Source: Sipunculus nudus (lineage: Eukaryota; Annelida; Sipuncula; Golfingiida; Sipunculidae). Taken from it: 64,000 nucleotides of DNA. The notes below the pieces were generated by a model. The model saw only the letters and a program-made list of their open reading frames with translations, had not been told where the DNA came from and ran no database searches. Shown piece by piece: positions 31,888-44,134 of the stretch; within the stretch, counting starts at the first letter, position 1; each line of letters opens with the position of its first letter. Position numbers and translations under genes: made by a program. The stretch covers positions 7,257,464-7,321,463 of the forward strand of contig CM049320.1 in NCBI GenBank assembly GCA_026874595.1, written 5' to 3'.

Positions 31888-34244
31888 TGTGACATAGACA
31901 AAATGTGTAGCAACTTATGTGTTATTTTATATGTAATGTTTGAATATTAGCTTTAATGAAGCGTAAATTGAGGTTCCGCTGACTTTTTTTTCATTTTTTT
32001 GTAGGTGTAATCTACTTGCCCGGGGCCAATGAAGGCTGTATACACAGTTGCCTGGCGAGCGAGTGCACCTAGACCGGAACTTCCGCCCATGACGTCATGT
32101 TTCGGTTCTCGCTCGATGAAGACATCGTGTTTACTATTCTTTCCTGTGTTTTTCAGGTTAGTAACGTTTCAAATGCTTTAGCCCCAATTATAAATCCGTA
32201 GTATTGTTAAATAACGAAAAGGGATTAGAACTGCATGAGTTTTGACACGTATTATCTTGTAGAAATGATACTTTGGTAGTTTCCCCGCATGCACATAAAA
32301 CGTTTGGTACCAAGCGTTCGCGCCATGTTCATTTTCACGGAACTGAGAGTTTCTGAGTTTCTCCCGTGTCTGTATTAGGCAAATGAGCTCTCCCAAGCAA
32401 GTATAAGGTTATTTACTACTGTTATCTTGCTAGTTAAATGTGTAAATACTATTGATCAGGGCAAGTTTTAAATTAATCTGGTGCGAGTTTGTGAAGTTAG
32501 TGCAGATTTCACGCTTCACAAGTTGTTCACGTGCAAAAGTCATAGGTCATGTCCCCCCTTCCCCCCCCCCCCTAATATTGATCTGAGACTGATCAGGCTT
32601 GAAGTAGAAGCTGTAAACCTCTATTACTTGTCTTCATGATCACATATTTATTATGATATTCTCTTAATAATATAGAGAAGTATTTTATGTGTTTGGGTAA
32701 TGGTACATGCTCAGGGATTTAGATTGCTGATGGAGAGTAATAGATATATCAAGAGTCAGTTGACAGGCCATACTTTATGTTGGTACCAATATACATGATT
32801 TTTGAATAGGCCAGAGTTTAAAGATCCAGGTCTTCTATTATGTCATTGGATTTATGTTCAACTCAGTAATTTTTATAAAACAGTATTGAGACAGAGGCTC
32901 ACCATATTCAGGATTTATCAGGAATAGGTACTCAGTTATTTTATATAAAGCCATAGTTTGTGAGACAGATAAATCCTTACCCAAATTCAAGTGGTAAACA
33001 GGGTCCTTGAACACTGTCATTTGGTTAAGTTAGAAAGTCATTTTTAGTGAAACCCATCTGTTGCTTGATGACAATAACTTTTAATGTAAATTTGCACATT
33101 TGTATATGCCAGAATTAAAAGAGGATTGTATAAGGCAAGTAGTAATCTGGAGGTAACTTTGTATATTTCATTATTGGTGTAACAACATATTTTGGACTTG
33201 AACTTTACACTTGCAATGAAAATCATCGGAACATCATTGATATATTTTTGTGTTGTAAGTGCTGCCACCTGTCGGAGGTTAGGAAAACTAAAACGCTATT
33301 TGAGAGATCAGATTCCAGCTCTATGCATATGAATGACAGACAGTGTTAGAGAGAAATAAATCATTGGAAATGCATGATGAGTGATAATATTGAATTCTAT
33401 CAATATTATGATAAAGATGTTTGTTTTATCATAGATATCCTAACAGTACTCATTGAATTAAGCTGATATGTTTATGTTTAATAATAACTCAGGACCAGAT
33501 TTTATTGTTAGCAGGCATTATGTGAGCACTTCCATTGTAAATAGCATTTATTTATCAGGTTGTCAGATGGAAAATCAGCACATGTGGATTAGTCAGATTG
33601 TTAACATATGTTTATATATATTACCATTTATTTCTAAAAGTAAATGTAGATCACTTGCTTGTGCATGAAGTTGGTAAACAGGATCAATCGATTACTTATG
33701 TAAAACCTTGTGCTATATAATTTTAATGCAGTTGACATATATTAAACACAAGTATCCGAGGGTGTTAGGTTCGAATCCAGAACAGTATGTCCATGTTTAC
33801 ATAGAAGATGATGACCCTTAAATTGGAAATGTAACATGTAAACCCAGATCAGCTTATGATGATATATGTTAAATTCAGTTCGTGAATATTTATTATATGA
33901 GACTACTGTTTATTTCTTATTATGATATGATGACTTAACAGGCTAACATGGTGATATTGAAATGTATCAAAAACGCATTGAGATTAGACTGAATATTGCA
34001 ATGAGAGACTTTGAGTATAGGTTTGAGTTTAAAGGTCAATATTGTCGGAATCGTAGGTACACGGCGTTTATTATGCTTATAAATGATATTTGAGGGAGGC
34101 ATACATGTGACGATGTATTTGTACTTGAAGAATAAAGATGATGTTTTGGTTCTCGCTCGATGAAGACATCGTGTTTACTATTCTTTCCTGTATTTTTCAG
34201 GAGTGACATCTGTCTACCCAGGTCCCATGTTCGGACCTGTAACA
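31888..34244 (+). repeat. 3' LTR, composite, 2357 bp
   Basis: Starts TGTGACATAG, ends ACCTGTAACA. A block of about 60 bp, with TCGATGAAGACATCG, TTTACTATTCTTTCCTGT and TTTTTCAGG, occurs twice: at about 32097-32157 and again at 34137-34201, near the LTR end after an AATAAA signal. The 2-kb sequence between them looks like an insertion or duplication into what was once an LTR of about 320 bp. The CTTTCC-TTTTTCAGG end resembles a splice acceptor. A C12 run lies at 32561-32572. Confidence 0.8.
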
Positions 34245-36239
34245 TTAATCGAATAAACGGATCTTCACCTTCAGCCGTCAAAGGTAAACAGGTATAATAA
34301 GAGTCAAGAAAGATCTGTAGTTTTCTCTTCGTAATAAGTACTGGTTTATTTCTTGTACTGTTCCAGGAATATAATAATATCATACATTTACCTGTTGGAG
34401 TTTTGCACCAATAATCTATTGAAAATACAGTATTTCTTCAAAATGGCTTGTTTCTTACCGATCGGGGGATTTTATGTAAAACTTATTCAAAGGTCATGCC
34501 GTATTAGGCCAGAAAAGTAAGGTCTTTGACATAGAATTAAATATAGAGAAGAATAAACAATATTATAATTGTTAATTTGACTTTTTCTTTAATGATTGAC
34601 TTAATTCTAAATTGACACGTTAAAACGTGTCATTCATATGTATATATATATACATATACGCTTCCGAGGCAGCGGAAATCTTGCGCTTCTAAAGAAGCGA
34701 CTGATTTTCCCGATGTCTGGTTTAACTGTTTATGATACACTTAGACACCAGATGGCGGGTCATTGTCTCCTGAAAAACGTGCGTATGATGTGACAAGCAG
34801 CCTACCAGATGCCAATTAACAAACATTCGACAGGCATCCTGGCTCCGACATTAGCTGCGCTTCAAGCGCCGTATGTTAACAGTTTTATGCAAACTAAATC
34901 AAAATGTCGAATTTTTTAATTCCTCTCTCTACATTCTCGTATCACCGATTCGATTATAATATTACTACTATGTTAGCTTAGCCATGTATCTTTTGTCCGC
35001 AAGCGAGGTGTGCATGGAGCCTTAGTTGTTATACTTCGTTTGAATTACAGCTCACCGACCGGAAATCCCATTGACCTGTGCAAACCACGTGAGGGGCTAT
35101 TCTCTCTGAGCCTGAGGCCTGTTCAAACGGTTTGCCGGGGCGATGAGCTGTTACTCAAAATGAAATGATCAACAGCGGCTCCCTGTATTCCTCGCTAGGC
35201 CGGTTAACCGTTAGCACATAGAGGTCGTGTCTTCCAGCAAAGGGGCTTATCTGATTGGGCCAAAATACAGGGCACCCCTCTGGTGTAGCGATTCAAGATA
35301 CGAGGTCACAACAAACAACGCTTATGATATAGGTTGTAGACCTTTAGGTAAAACGCTGTGTAAAGAGCGTAAACATTTGATAATATATAAACATTTAATA
35401 GATGATCAAAAATGGAAAATTCACTATTGTGAAATGTCAACATGGTAAAAGTTTTTATTTATAGTTTTATATAATTGAATGAAGTATGCAGTTAAACGAT
35501 ATATGATTAAATAAGACCTCCTGAATATGCCAGGAATTTTCTAACTGTGATACAATAACCAGTCGCTGATTGTAAAAGACAGTCACTACTGTGCGCAAGA
35601 AAGAGAAAGCGAAAAAAAGAAAGGGTTAGTTGTATATATGTCAGAGTTTTGTTTTGATGAAACTTGGTATATTAAAATTCATTGTATAATAGTATATTTG
35701 AAAAAAAAAACCAATAACTCTTCACGAAGATGCGCATGCGGTTTTCTCTTGATAAGAAAATCCTTGTATCCAAATTTTTATAAGATGACTCTGATTTTGA
35801 GTGAATTTTACAGTCGGTAACCCCACTTCTACTCACGTTTGAATATATATCTTTAAAGCACCAACCGTAGCAATAACTAAAAAGGTATGACGATTGTATA
35901 GTAGTAACATAATCAATCACCAAATGCCAGCACGCAGATCATTTCTCTATTTTAAGCCAGTGCATGTTTAACCTTTTGAGGGAACAAAGTTTAAATATTG
36001 TAATTGAGAGCTATACTTATCTAGTAACGGGAAACATTGATGATAAATTAACAATGGGGAGGTTGCCTGATTAATTTGTTTCTTGATACATGTTACGTTT
36101 TCACCCAGGCCATAATATGCGGACTCTAGATTGTCTACAGTTGTTGTTGCACTGGCGACCCCGTTTTCAGAGTGTGAAATTATCCATGGATTGTAAACCA
36201 CTAGTGTCGCCTTTCACGATGCTTCGTTCGTTCTGTACT
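34245..36239. other. Single-copy DNA, no gene seen
   Basis: No protein domain, LTR or known RNA recognised. A TA-rich palindrome surrounds ATGTATATATATATACAT near 34640. ORFs up to 83 codons lack motifs. Confidence 0.5.
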
Positions 36240-36530
36240 TTTTTTGGATTTCACACGTAAATAAAACAATACAGTAATATCGCGTTCCCTCGCGATCTTT
36301 CTGCGTTCCCTCGCGATAATATCGCGTTCCCTCGCGATAATATCGCGTTCCCTCGCGATCTTTTTGCGTTCGCTCGCAAAATTATCACTAGGCTGGTTCC
36401 CTGCTCCCCTATATCTCGCATACAGGCAAATAAATGGACGCGGGAACCAGTACAACAGTTTACTGTGTCTCGCTCTGTCTTTAACAGCACCGCGCTCCAC
36501 CCCATGGATATACGCTCACGTCACGTTAAC
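36240..36530 (-). repeat. Inverted copy of the hairpin repeat
   Basis: Reverse complement of the core at about 2255-2465: AGTTTACTGTGTCTCG and CATACAGGCAAATAAATGGA are the reversed words. It lies outside the duplicon, about 180 bp before copy C starts. The array (36279-36384) has GTTCCCT at 36284, 36305, 36326 and 36347 and a variant at 36368, again 21 bp apart and five units. Here the units form the best stems, ATCGCG-TTCCCT-CGCGAT. Confidence 0.85.
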
Positions 36531-36989
36531 AAAGAGATGCTGGTATAAGAGGAGATTAGAAATTTTGCCATGCGTCTGATATATGACATTAATTTTGCCT
36601 CATATATCACTAAGTTATTCAGTATTCGTTAGGATTTTCGTGTATTTCCTTTTGTTTGACATCAGTCTGGGTGCCAAATAGGCCAAATAATTATTTTAAT
36701 ACGTTTACAGGAGGCCTCAGGCCACATCTGTTGTTCTTCTTCTGATACTAAACTCTGGCATGCAGTTATTCCATCGTCCAGAGGGTCATTTTAACCCAGG
36801 ATCATTTTTATACCTACCTTGTCTCATTAATCTATTGTTGTAAATGTTGTTCATCATTGAGAAACGCTAACTTTTAACTTATCTGCCAACCCCACATCAT
36901 CGAATACAAAACAACGAGTGTACGTGCCCTTGGAGGACGAAAACATTCTTCAATTGCTTGTCGATAAGCAAACGAAGCTTAGAACTCAG

Positions 36990-38120
36990 CTGGCTCTGAC
37001 CTTTTGAGCATGAGAACTGGTAGTCTTAGTTGCCTAAACCCCTTTTATTGACTGCGCCTCCTTTCGAGTTAAAAAAATGTAAACATTACATTTGACATTT
37101 AAATTACTTTTGATGACAAATGGTAAAGATTAATTAAAGAGCGGAAAAACCAAATCAGATCTGTATGGATTCATCTTATTGAAATGTGACATGCATTTAT
37201 ATTTAAGGTATCCAAACAGGACACAAATTCTTCCAATGTATTTTGTTTGTATATTATTGTAAAACATGTTTTTGTCGCTTACATCATCCTTAGAGAGATA
37301 TTTCTCAAAGAACAATTAATAATAAAGCTTTCCATTTTTGTACATATGTTCAGAAACCTATACATATAATCTAAAATTTTTACGAGATTTTACTTTATAG
37401 AACAGTTAATACGTATTTTTAACAGGGAATCATTTGTTAACTTTCCCGCATTTTTAAATGAAAATAATATTAAAGGAAAGTTGATAAATATACGAAAAAA
37501 AAACGCCTGAAATTAATTGTATGTATTTTAAGATGACATTGTTAAACGCCAAGTTATAGAGGGATATATGATCTATCGTGTTTCTGTAAAAAATCTAAAG
37601 ACCAACAACGAAGGCGTTATTTACAAATACCAGATCTTTTAAAAGACATTTAGATTATTCCTAATAATGTATTAAATTGTTACCTGATCTTAAACAAAAC
37701 TAGATCAATTTTGTCTGACGATGCTACCACCTTAAACACCGGTTTGCACATATCTCCGGGTGCCCAAGTACCCCCATGAATAAATAGCAGGTATGTGGGG
37801 CATGGGGCCTCTGTTTAGTTCTATTGCGGACTTCATAACATGCATATTCCATATATCTCTTAGAACCTCAGGGGGTCTTTAACACAAGCATTTTATGGTA
37901 GTGTATTTTTTAAATTTAATTGGCGAACGATTATATGAAGGAGAAGATACCTAAAACATATATATATTAAAAGCAAAACTAGTTCTGACAGTGGTAATAT
38001 CAATTTTCCAAGATGAACTGAGTCAAATATTTTTTAGCTTAATACTAATTTCATGTCAGATAAAAAAAAGAGATAAAGAAATATTAATGAAAATATTTAA
38101 GCCATACATATATGTAGATT
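36990..38120. other. Noncoding, copy of 331-1460
   Basis: Conserved as DNA with scattered substitutions; ORFs of copy A are not preserved. No feature recognised. Confidence 0.6.
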
Positions 38121-38227
<107 letters not shown>

Positions 38228-38698
38228 TATTAAGCCTGTTGCAAAAATTCTTCAAACCTTCAAATGTTTTTAAAATTTTTAAAATGTATCATTAAAATTT
38301 CCATTCACTCCATAGTAATATTTTTTATTGTTGGTTGCTACGAATACAATATTTCAACAATATTATTTATTTTCAATTTTTCATCTAAATGAAAAAAAGA
38401 TATGTTGTATTTAAATGCCCATTCCTGTCAGCCATATGCAGTGCTTCTCTACCCAATAAAGAATGGATAAATAAGGATAAAATATATTTTGATATATTTA
38501 TATGAATAACATAGGCCCAATCATCAGATCAATCACAAATGTTCTACATGGGTCCCGTCATTCAATGCCGATGCTCACGTAGATATGTCCGCCATAATTA
38601 CTCCCTGGCCGTTGCGGAATTACTGGGAAAATAGCTTATATAATTATATAATGCACAGGCCGGGCTCTTTAGCATCAACCTAAACAATTTTATTAAGG

Positions 38699-38699
38699 T

Positions 38700-38734
<35 letters not shown>

Positions 38735-38750
38735 GTATATATATATATAC
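38699..38750. repeat. (CA)n-(TA)n microsatellite
   Basis: Counterpart of 1999-2057, with a cleaner CA tract and a shorter, interrupted TA tract. Confidence 0.95.
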
Positions 38751-39056
38751 ACCGAAAAGTATTTCAATAATAGACCCTGCAAAAAATCTTCTCTGTGTGC
38801 TTGACTGTTGAGTATTCTGGTAAATCAGTTCATCATGATAAGATGGCAATTAATGAACGGCTACGTCACGTTGGTATGTGTGCCTAAGACATATGCCATA
38901 TCACGATGCACAATATGGACTTGAATTTCTCTGCAGTTTTCCTTACTTTAACTCAACCGAACGGGACACAGTAAACTGCTGTACTGGTTCCCGCGTCCAT
39001 TTATTTGCCTGTATGCGGGATAAGGGGGAGCAGGGCCCCAGTCTAGTTATCATTTT

Positions 39057-39153
39057 GCAAAGGAACGCGTAAATATCACGAGAGAACGCGCAAAGATGGC
39101 GAGGGAACGCGAAAAGATTGCGAGGGAACGCGCAATTATCGCGAGGGAACGCG
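39057..39153 (+). repeat. 21-bp hairpin minisatellite, copy C
   Basis: The AGGGAACG core or its variants recur at 39060, 39081, 39102, 39123 and 39144, keeping both the 21-bp period and five units despite base changes in the units (for example AGAGAACG). Confidence 0.9.
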
Positions 39154-40067
39154 ATATTTACCCAGAAAAAAAATATCACGTATGTCAGTTTAGGGGCTCC
39201 ATACTTATGAGCGGTGCCCTCTATATAGACTTAAAAGAGGCTGAAAAATCAGCTTGTCCCTTTCTCAGGGACCGCAAAACCTTGTATTTGTCATTCAATA
39301 TATGCGGTGGTGCCTGACTGACTGCACTGCAGTAAACGTTCCCGCCTGTGTCGTAAACACGTCCGATTAGAGCCGTCATAATATAATATATTTAAAATTT
39401 CGGAATATAGCAGGCATTTCTTTTTCCGTAAACTTTGTCCAGCCAGGCGTAATCGTGGGTCGGACGAAAACCAATGTATTACATCACTATTAAATAAAGG
39501 GTATGTCAAAGTAGCATACTTTTAATGGACCAGTTTCTCAAGAAATAGACTTCATCAGGGCCATGTACAATGAACTTGTTTGATCTATGGTTAATCTTCA
39601 TGATGTATCAAGTATAAGTATCGTGTATCCAATAAGCTTTCTTTAATATAAACAGGTCTGATGTCATTTTGCCGTCGTTCACAATTTATGCGTAAAACTG
39701 GAACTGCTGCGTATTTGCATTTGTTTCAAACACAATCCATAATTATGTCGCATTTGCAAAATGAGTGAGACTGTTTTTAGTAAGATAGTTTTGTTTAAAC
39801 ATACTTATCTCGTTTGAATGGATAACTATTTAAGGTTTAATGCTATAAACGTATATAGTAAAGACATCATGCAATAGATTGATTTTGTATCAGAGCACAA
39901 GAAAATGATCTGGTAAACGAGGACATGATAATAACAAGAAATACATTTTCCAAACAAATACACAGCATGATTATATAATATGATCGCTACATAAACAATA
40001 ATCTGAGTGGGGCTATAATATCATTAAATCATGAATTTGCACGCCTATTTGTAACCCTTACTTTTGT

Positions 40068-40071
<4 letters not shown>

Positions 40072-40128
<57 letters not shown>
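40072..40128. repeat. (TA)n microsatellite
   Basis: Counterpart of 3662-3718, longer and without the CACA interruption. Confidence 0.95.
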
Positions 40129-40133
<5 letters not shown>

Positions 40134-40339
40134 AAAGAGAGAAGTAAATAGATTTGAGGCTATAAATGGTGCATACAAGGAAGGTATGTTGGGATGTTTT
40201 ATATATATAAAAATATAAATATAAATATAAATAAACAGAGATAAAAAGAACCATAGATAGATTAGACAGATTTGAGGCAATAAGGTGCATTTTTGGTAAG
40301 AAGGTATTTTGGGATGCTTCAGATCTTAACATCTTAATA

Positions 40340-41070
40340 TAACAATAGTGTAATCATTCTGTTCAAAGAAAAGTGAGGTTTGCGTGCCCTTTAAAATACG
40401 TTTTTGCCGGAGTACAATTTTTTTTTTATTCCAAAAGTGGTCAATGTTTTCGTAAACTTTATGGAAGTGTTCTTGAGTGTGCAGAAATTTGCATAAATCA
40501 CAAAAATTATTTCGGCTAGAGTCCACTTCATAATATTGTTTACATTCAAAATATTTGTTGTATAAGACAGGATTTGAATCTAAAAGTTTTAGATATGCGG
40601 CTAAATCAGAAGGAGATTTAAAATCTTTAACTTCTATAAATAGACAACAGGGGAGATTTTTCATTAACTCCAAGGACCAGGGGCACTATGTTCAGATTTA
40701 GAATTTCCCACAACTGTTCAGTGGCATATACCTTTCTCAAACGAAAGGTGAAAGTTGTTTTTTGCATTCAGCAGAGAACAGCATCGGGTTTCATTTTTAC
40801 AGCATACTTGCCACATTTTCCGTATATATCCACCTGTACATGTTTGGTCAGCTCCGCGGAGTATTCCTCAAGATGGCTACTTGTAACACTATTATCGTAC
40901 GAGGCGACAAGATGTGTCTTCCCCCTTGAATAATCAATCAAGCTTTGTTCAGTAACATCCCTATTTATTTTTCTCAATGATCCGTAACCGAAATACACAT
41001 CAGAGTCATGTCTGCATCACGTTAAAAACCCCGTTGTATTGCGTCAATATCAGACACGGCAGGACACCAT
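40340..41070 (-). pseudogene. Decayed FUT F1, copy C
   Basis: Middle and C-terminal parts of the F1 pseudogene, with the same disruptions as copy A: the FYLSFEN block is out of frame, and the CDLC region is followed by an A/T-run frameshift. Recognisable pieces are FIEVKDFKSPSDLAAYLKLL (about 40650), CDLCKFLHTQEHF and VDIYGKCGK (about 40830). The N-terminal half is missing because the copy joins at 41081 to sequence equivalent to A 7979. Confidence 0.85.
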
Positions 41071-41885
41071 GTTAGCGGAACTGCAAAAATACGAGGTTGT
41101 AAAATGAGTGATTTTGCAGCACTGAAGTTGCCGACCAAGAGCTACAAGTATACACAGATAAGGACAAGACTTGCAATATATATGGACCAGGAGAAGTATT
41201 GCTGATTGGCTTTAATATGTAGGAAATAATGAATATTTTATGAATATATAATTAAACCTGAGCAAGATATTGCCTGTATTCTAAATATAAGGAGCGTCAG
41301 GATTTGTCTGACATCTTAAAAAAATGTTAACAGGAAAGTGATTGAGAAATATTGTATAATTGTTATGCTATAAACAATTATTTTCAAAAATACCATTCCA
41401 TATATACATTTTCTTGTGTTTCGTTAACTAAAATATTCTGCTGAGTGATATATTAATGCTATCGGCCTGCTTGAGCCTACCTGGATCCAAAGGTATCGCC
41501 GAATACAGCTAGTGAGTTGTAAGCTGCTACTGTCGCCTGTGTTCCTGTCCAAGCTAATGAATTTCGTATCTAACATTAAAAGCTAAGGACAGATGTTAAT
41601 GACTGCGCTTGAATACCACATGCAGTTTGGAGTCAGATTTAAGAATGTATAAAAAAAACTCAAACTGAAATTTCTACTAAAATGACCAACCATTTACGTT
41701 CAATGATGTGTTTCCATTAAAACTATTAATTTTTAAAGTATATGTAAAGTACATTTCGCAGCAAGCCATGTCAGGATGCTGTTCAGCATTGTATAATAAT
41801 GCAGCTAAACATGGTAACATTCCAGCTTAAACCCGATACAACCTATACCCATCTGAAAGAAAGTCAACCTGAAGGAGTTTTCTTA

Positions 41886-43091
41886 TCAAAGATAATCGAG
41901 CTTTGCGTGTCCTTCATAATACACTTCTGCTGGGGTACAATCCTTTTCATTCCAAAATTGGTCTATGTTTTCATAGACTTTATGAAAGTTTTTATGGGTG
42001 TGTAGAAATTCACATAAGTCTCAAATACCTGTTCCCTTTATTTGCACATCATAATATTGTTTCCATTCAAAATATTGATTGTATAATGTAGTATTGGAAT
42101 CAAGAAGTTTTAGGTATGCGGCTAGCTCAGACGGGGATTTAAAATCTGTAATATCGATGAATGAATGATTTGGAAGATATTTCTTGTAATCATAACCGCC
42201 CAAGACGACGGGTAACACATTCAGCTTAAGAATTCTCCAGAGTTTCTCTGATGCGTAATCTTTACCAATACCGTTCTCAAATGAAAGGTAAAATTTGTAT
42301 CTGGCGTTCAGCATGGAATGGCAGAGGATTCTATCATCACAGGACAGCGTGCCACATCTTCCGTATATATCCACGTCTATATGCTTCGCAAGTTCCTCGA
42401 CGTATTTCCCTCGGTGACTCCTTGTGACACAATGGCTTACAAACCATGCGACAAGTTTAGTTTTGCCTTTTGAATTATCAACCAATTTCCTTTCAGGAAC
42501 ATTCCCTTTTAGCTTTCTCAATGACCCGTAAGGAATATAAATATCAGAATCATGACTGTATGTCTGTGTTAGGTTAAATATCCCATTGTACTGCGTTAAC
42601 GGAATGGGGGTTCTCTAGGGGGACTCCCTGTTATAAAACACAAATAACTGGTTCGGATGACGGAATTTTGGGATCTCCTCAACAGATGTTATATTGAACA
42701 TGTCAACTATCACTGCATTGCTGCGGTTTATTTGTGAACGATCATTTGTTGTTTCACAGTCCCTGAACTTACAATTATTACGGCGGAAAGCTTCTTGTCC
42801 AAACCCGAAACCAAATGATTTGTCCTTGTAGTAAGCTGTCCAGAACAATATTTTCTTTATTCTTTCTTACCTATGAGCCCAGTCGTAGGGTTATTTAAAA
42901 AAAATATGCTCTGAGATAGTTGATCCCTTGTCTGGCAGGTTAGTCAATGTCTTTTTGCCCCGAGACAGAACTGTAGCTTCGTATCCAATATGTCGATGTT
43001 TAGGCAGACAACAGGTCAAATTTAAATACAAAAGCCCTGCACAATACAGTATGCCAACACATATTAGCAGCATATACATTTTAAAAACCAT
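41886..43091 (-). pseudogene. Broken FUT F2, copy C
   Basis: Counterpart of the intact gene. ATG is at 43091 with an in-frame TAA three codons upstream, which supports the short start of F2. Lesions: a 1-bp loss near 42868 in the linker before the catalytic domain, a TAG at 42615-42617 (NRESP then stop), and a TGA replacing Cys of the CDLC motif at 42018-42020. GT10 core motifs (FYLSFENGIGKDY, VLPVVLGGYDY) are recognisable; the motif Cys is Gly here. The stem region contains a stretch of about 30 bp (IGYEATVLSRG) found in F1 but not in F2 of copy A, so it is mosaic. Confidence 0.9.
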
Positions 43092-43323
43092 CTTCCTTTA
43101 TTTAAGTGGGCCTTGTCCTGTTTTAGAATATCGTGTTTCAAACGACCTGACCTGTTGTAAAGGCACAGACAGCTTTGTTGCGTAACACTTTGTAAATGGG
43201 AGTTCCGGTCTATGACTCGGGTCAGGTAGACGTGTTTTTTTTGGGAGCTCCAAAAGTGCTGCAGAGAATATTGGAAATTACGTACTGCTTGCGGACTAAA
43301 AACTCTTGAATATCACAGAAATA

Positions 43324-44134
43324 ATGCCACCAAAGAATCCCAAGCAGGGAAACAATACAATAGAGGCCTACACACTAAGAAAACACAGCCAAGCTTCGAC
43401 GGAACATAGCGAAATGAGTGCCACGGAGAGGCATGGCGAGGAAGCCTCGCATGATGGACTGGAACACAAACAATATGAAGACATAATGGGTGCTATAAAG
43501 GGACTTCAAACACAGATAAGTGAAACTCGTACCACTATTATTGAGGAAATTTCTAACAAGTTTGATAACAAAATAAAAGAAATAGAGACTAGTTTGAATA
43601 ATGCACATGAAGAAATGGAGGACTTGAAAACAGAAAACAAAAGATTACACGAGTTGATACTGAATGAGGGACAAGCACGAGATAAGTTAGAGAGCAGACT
43701 AGATGAAATAAAACTGGAGATGTTGCAGATTCAGCGGTATAACAGAGAGTTTAACATCAGAGTCAGTGGTATCAGAGAAGACAGAAATGAAAATGTTCGA
43801 GAGAAACTGGTAACGTTTATACAGGAAAACAACTTGATGCCGGGGTTAAACAGACCTGAGATTGACCAAACTATTGAATACACACACAGAACGGGAATGA
43901 AACGGGCGGACAAACCCAGACAAATAATAGCTCGGCTTTTCAGCAGGGAGGTTAGGAACCAGCTGTTTGTTAAGGGAAAATGGGAGGAATGTGATCCAAG
44001 AGGATTTTACCAAAGAAGATTTTGAAAGAAGAAAGCTAGCTTTGCCACGAATGCGAGAGGAACACTCGGCGGGGCGCAAAGTCAGGTTCTTCCGAGGCCA
44101 GCTAATTGTTGAGGGACAGGTTTTTCAAATTTAA
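43324..44134 (+). pseudogene. LINE ORF1 protein, one frameshift
   Basis: From ATG 43324 (MPPKNPKQGNNTIEAY). Residues about 45-140 are a strongly heptad-like coiled coil (trimerisation in L1 ORF1p). An RRM-type domain follows (NREFNIRVSGIREDRNENV, then IDQTIEYTHRTGMKRADKPR and IIARLFSREVRNQLF). At about 44000 the frame changes; the other frame carries on through FTKEDFERRKLALPRMREEH to a stop at 44132-44134, which matches the usual L1 ORF1 C-terminal domain. The family protein binds element RNA as a chaperone. One indel separates this from an intact ORF of about 270 residues. Confidence 0.85.

Larger units (their letters stand above)
25588..34244 (+). mobile_element. Decayed Ty3/Gypsy retrotransposon
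   Basis: Truncated 5' LTR (25588-27417), tRNA-Pro primer-binding site, remnants of protease, RT, RNase H and integrase in Gypsy order, a purine-rich tract, and a complete 3' LTR (31888-34244). Gag and the protease active site are missing. Pol is split over at least seven frame changes, so the copy is dead. The 5' LTR lacks the first 540 bp or so, so a target-site duplication cannot be checked. Confidence 0.88.

Noticed and set aside
36201..36500. Arg/Glu-repeat ORF (ARERD-type) on the minus strand
   Set aside because: Translation of the 21-bp array; 21 is divisible by 3, so any frame gives a repeat peptide. Frames differ in the other arrays.
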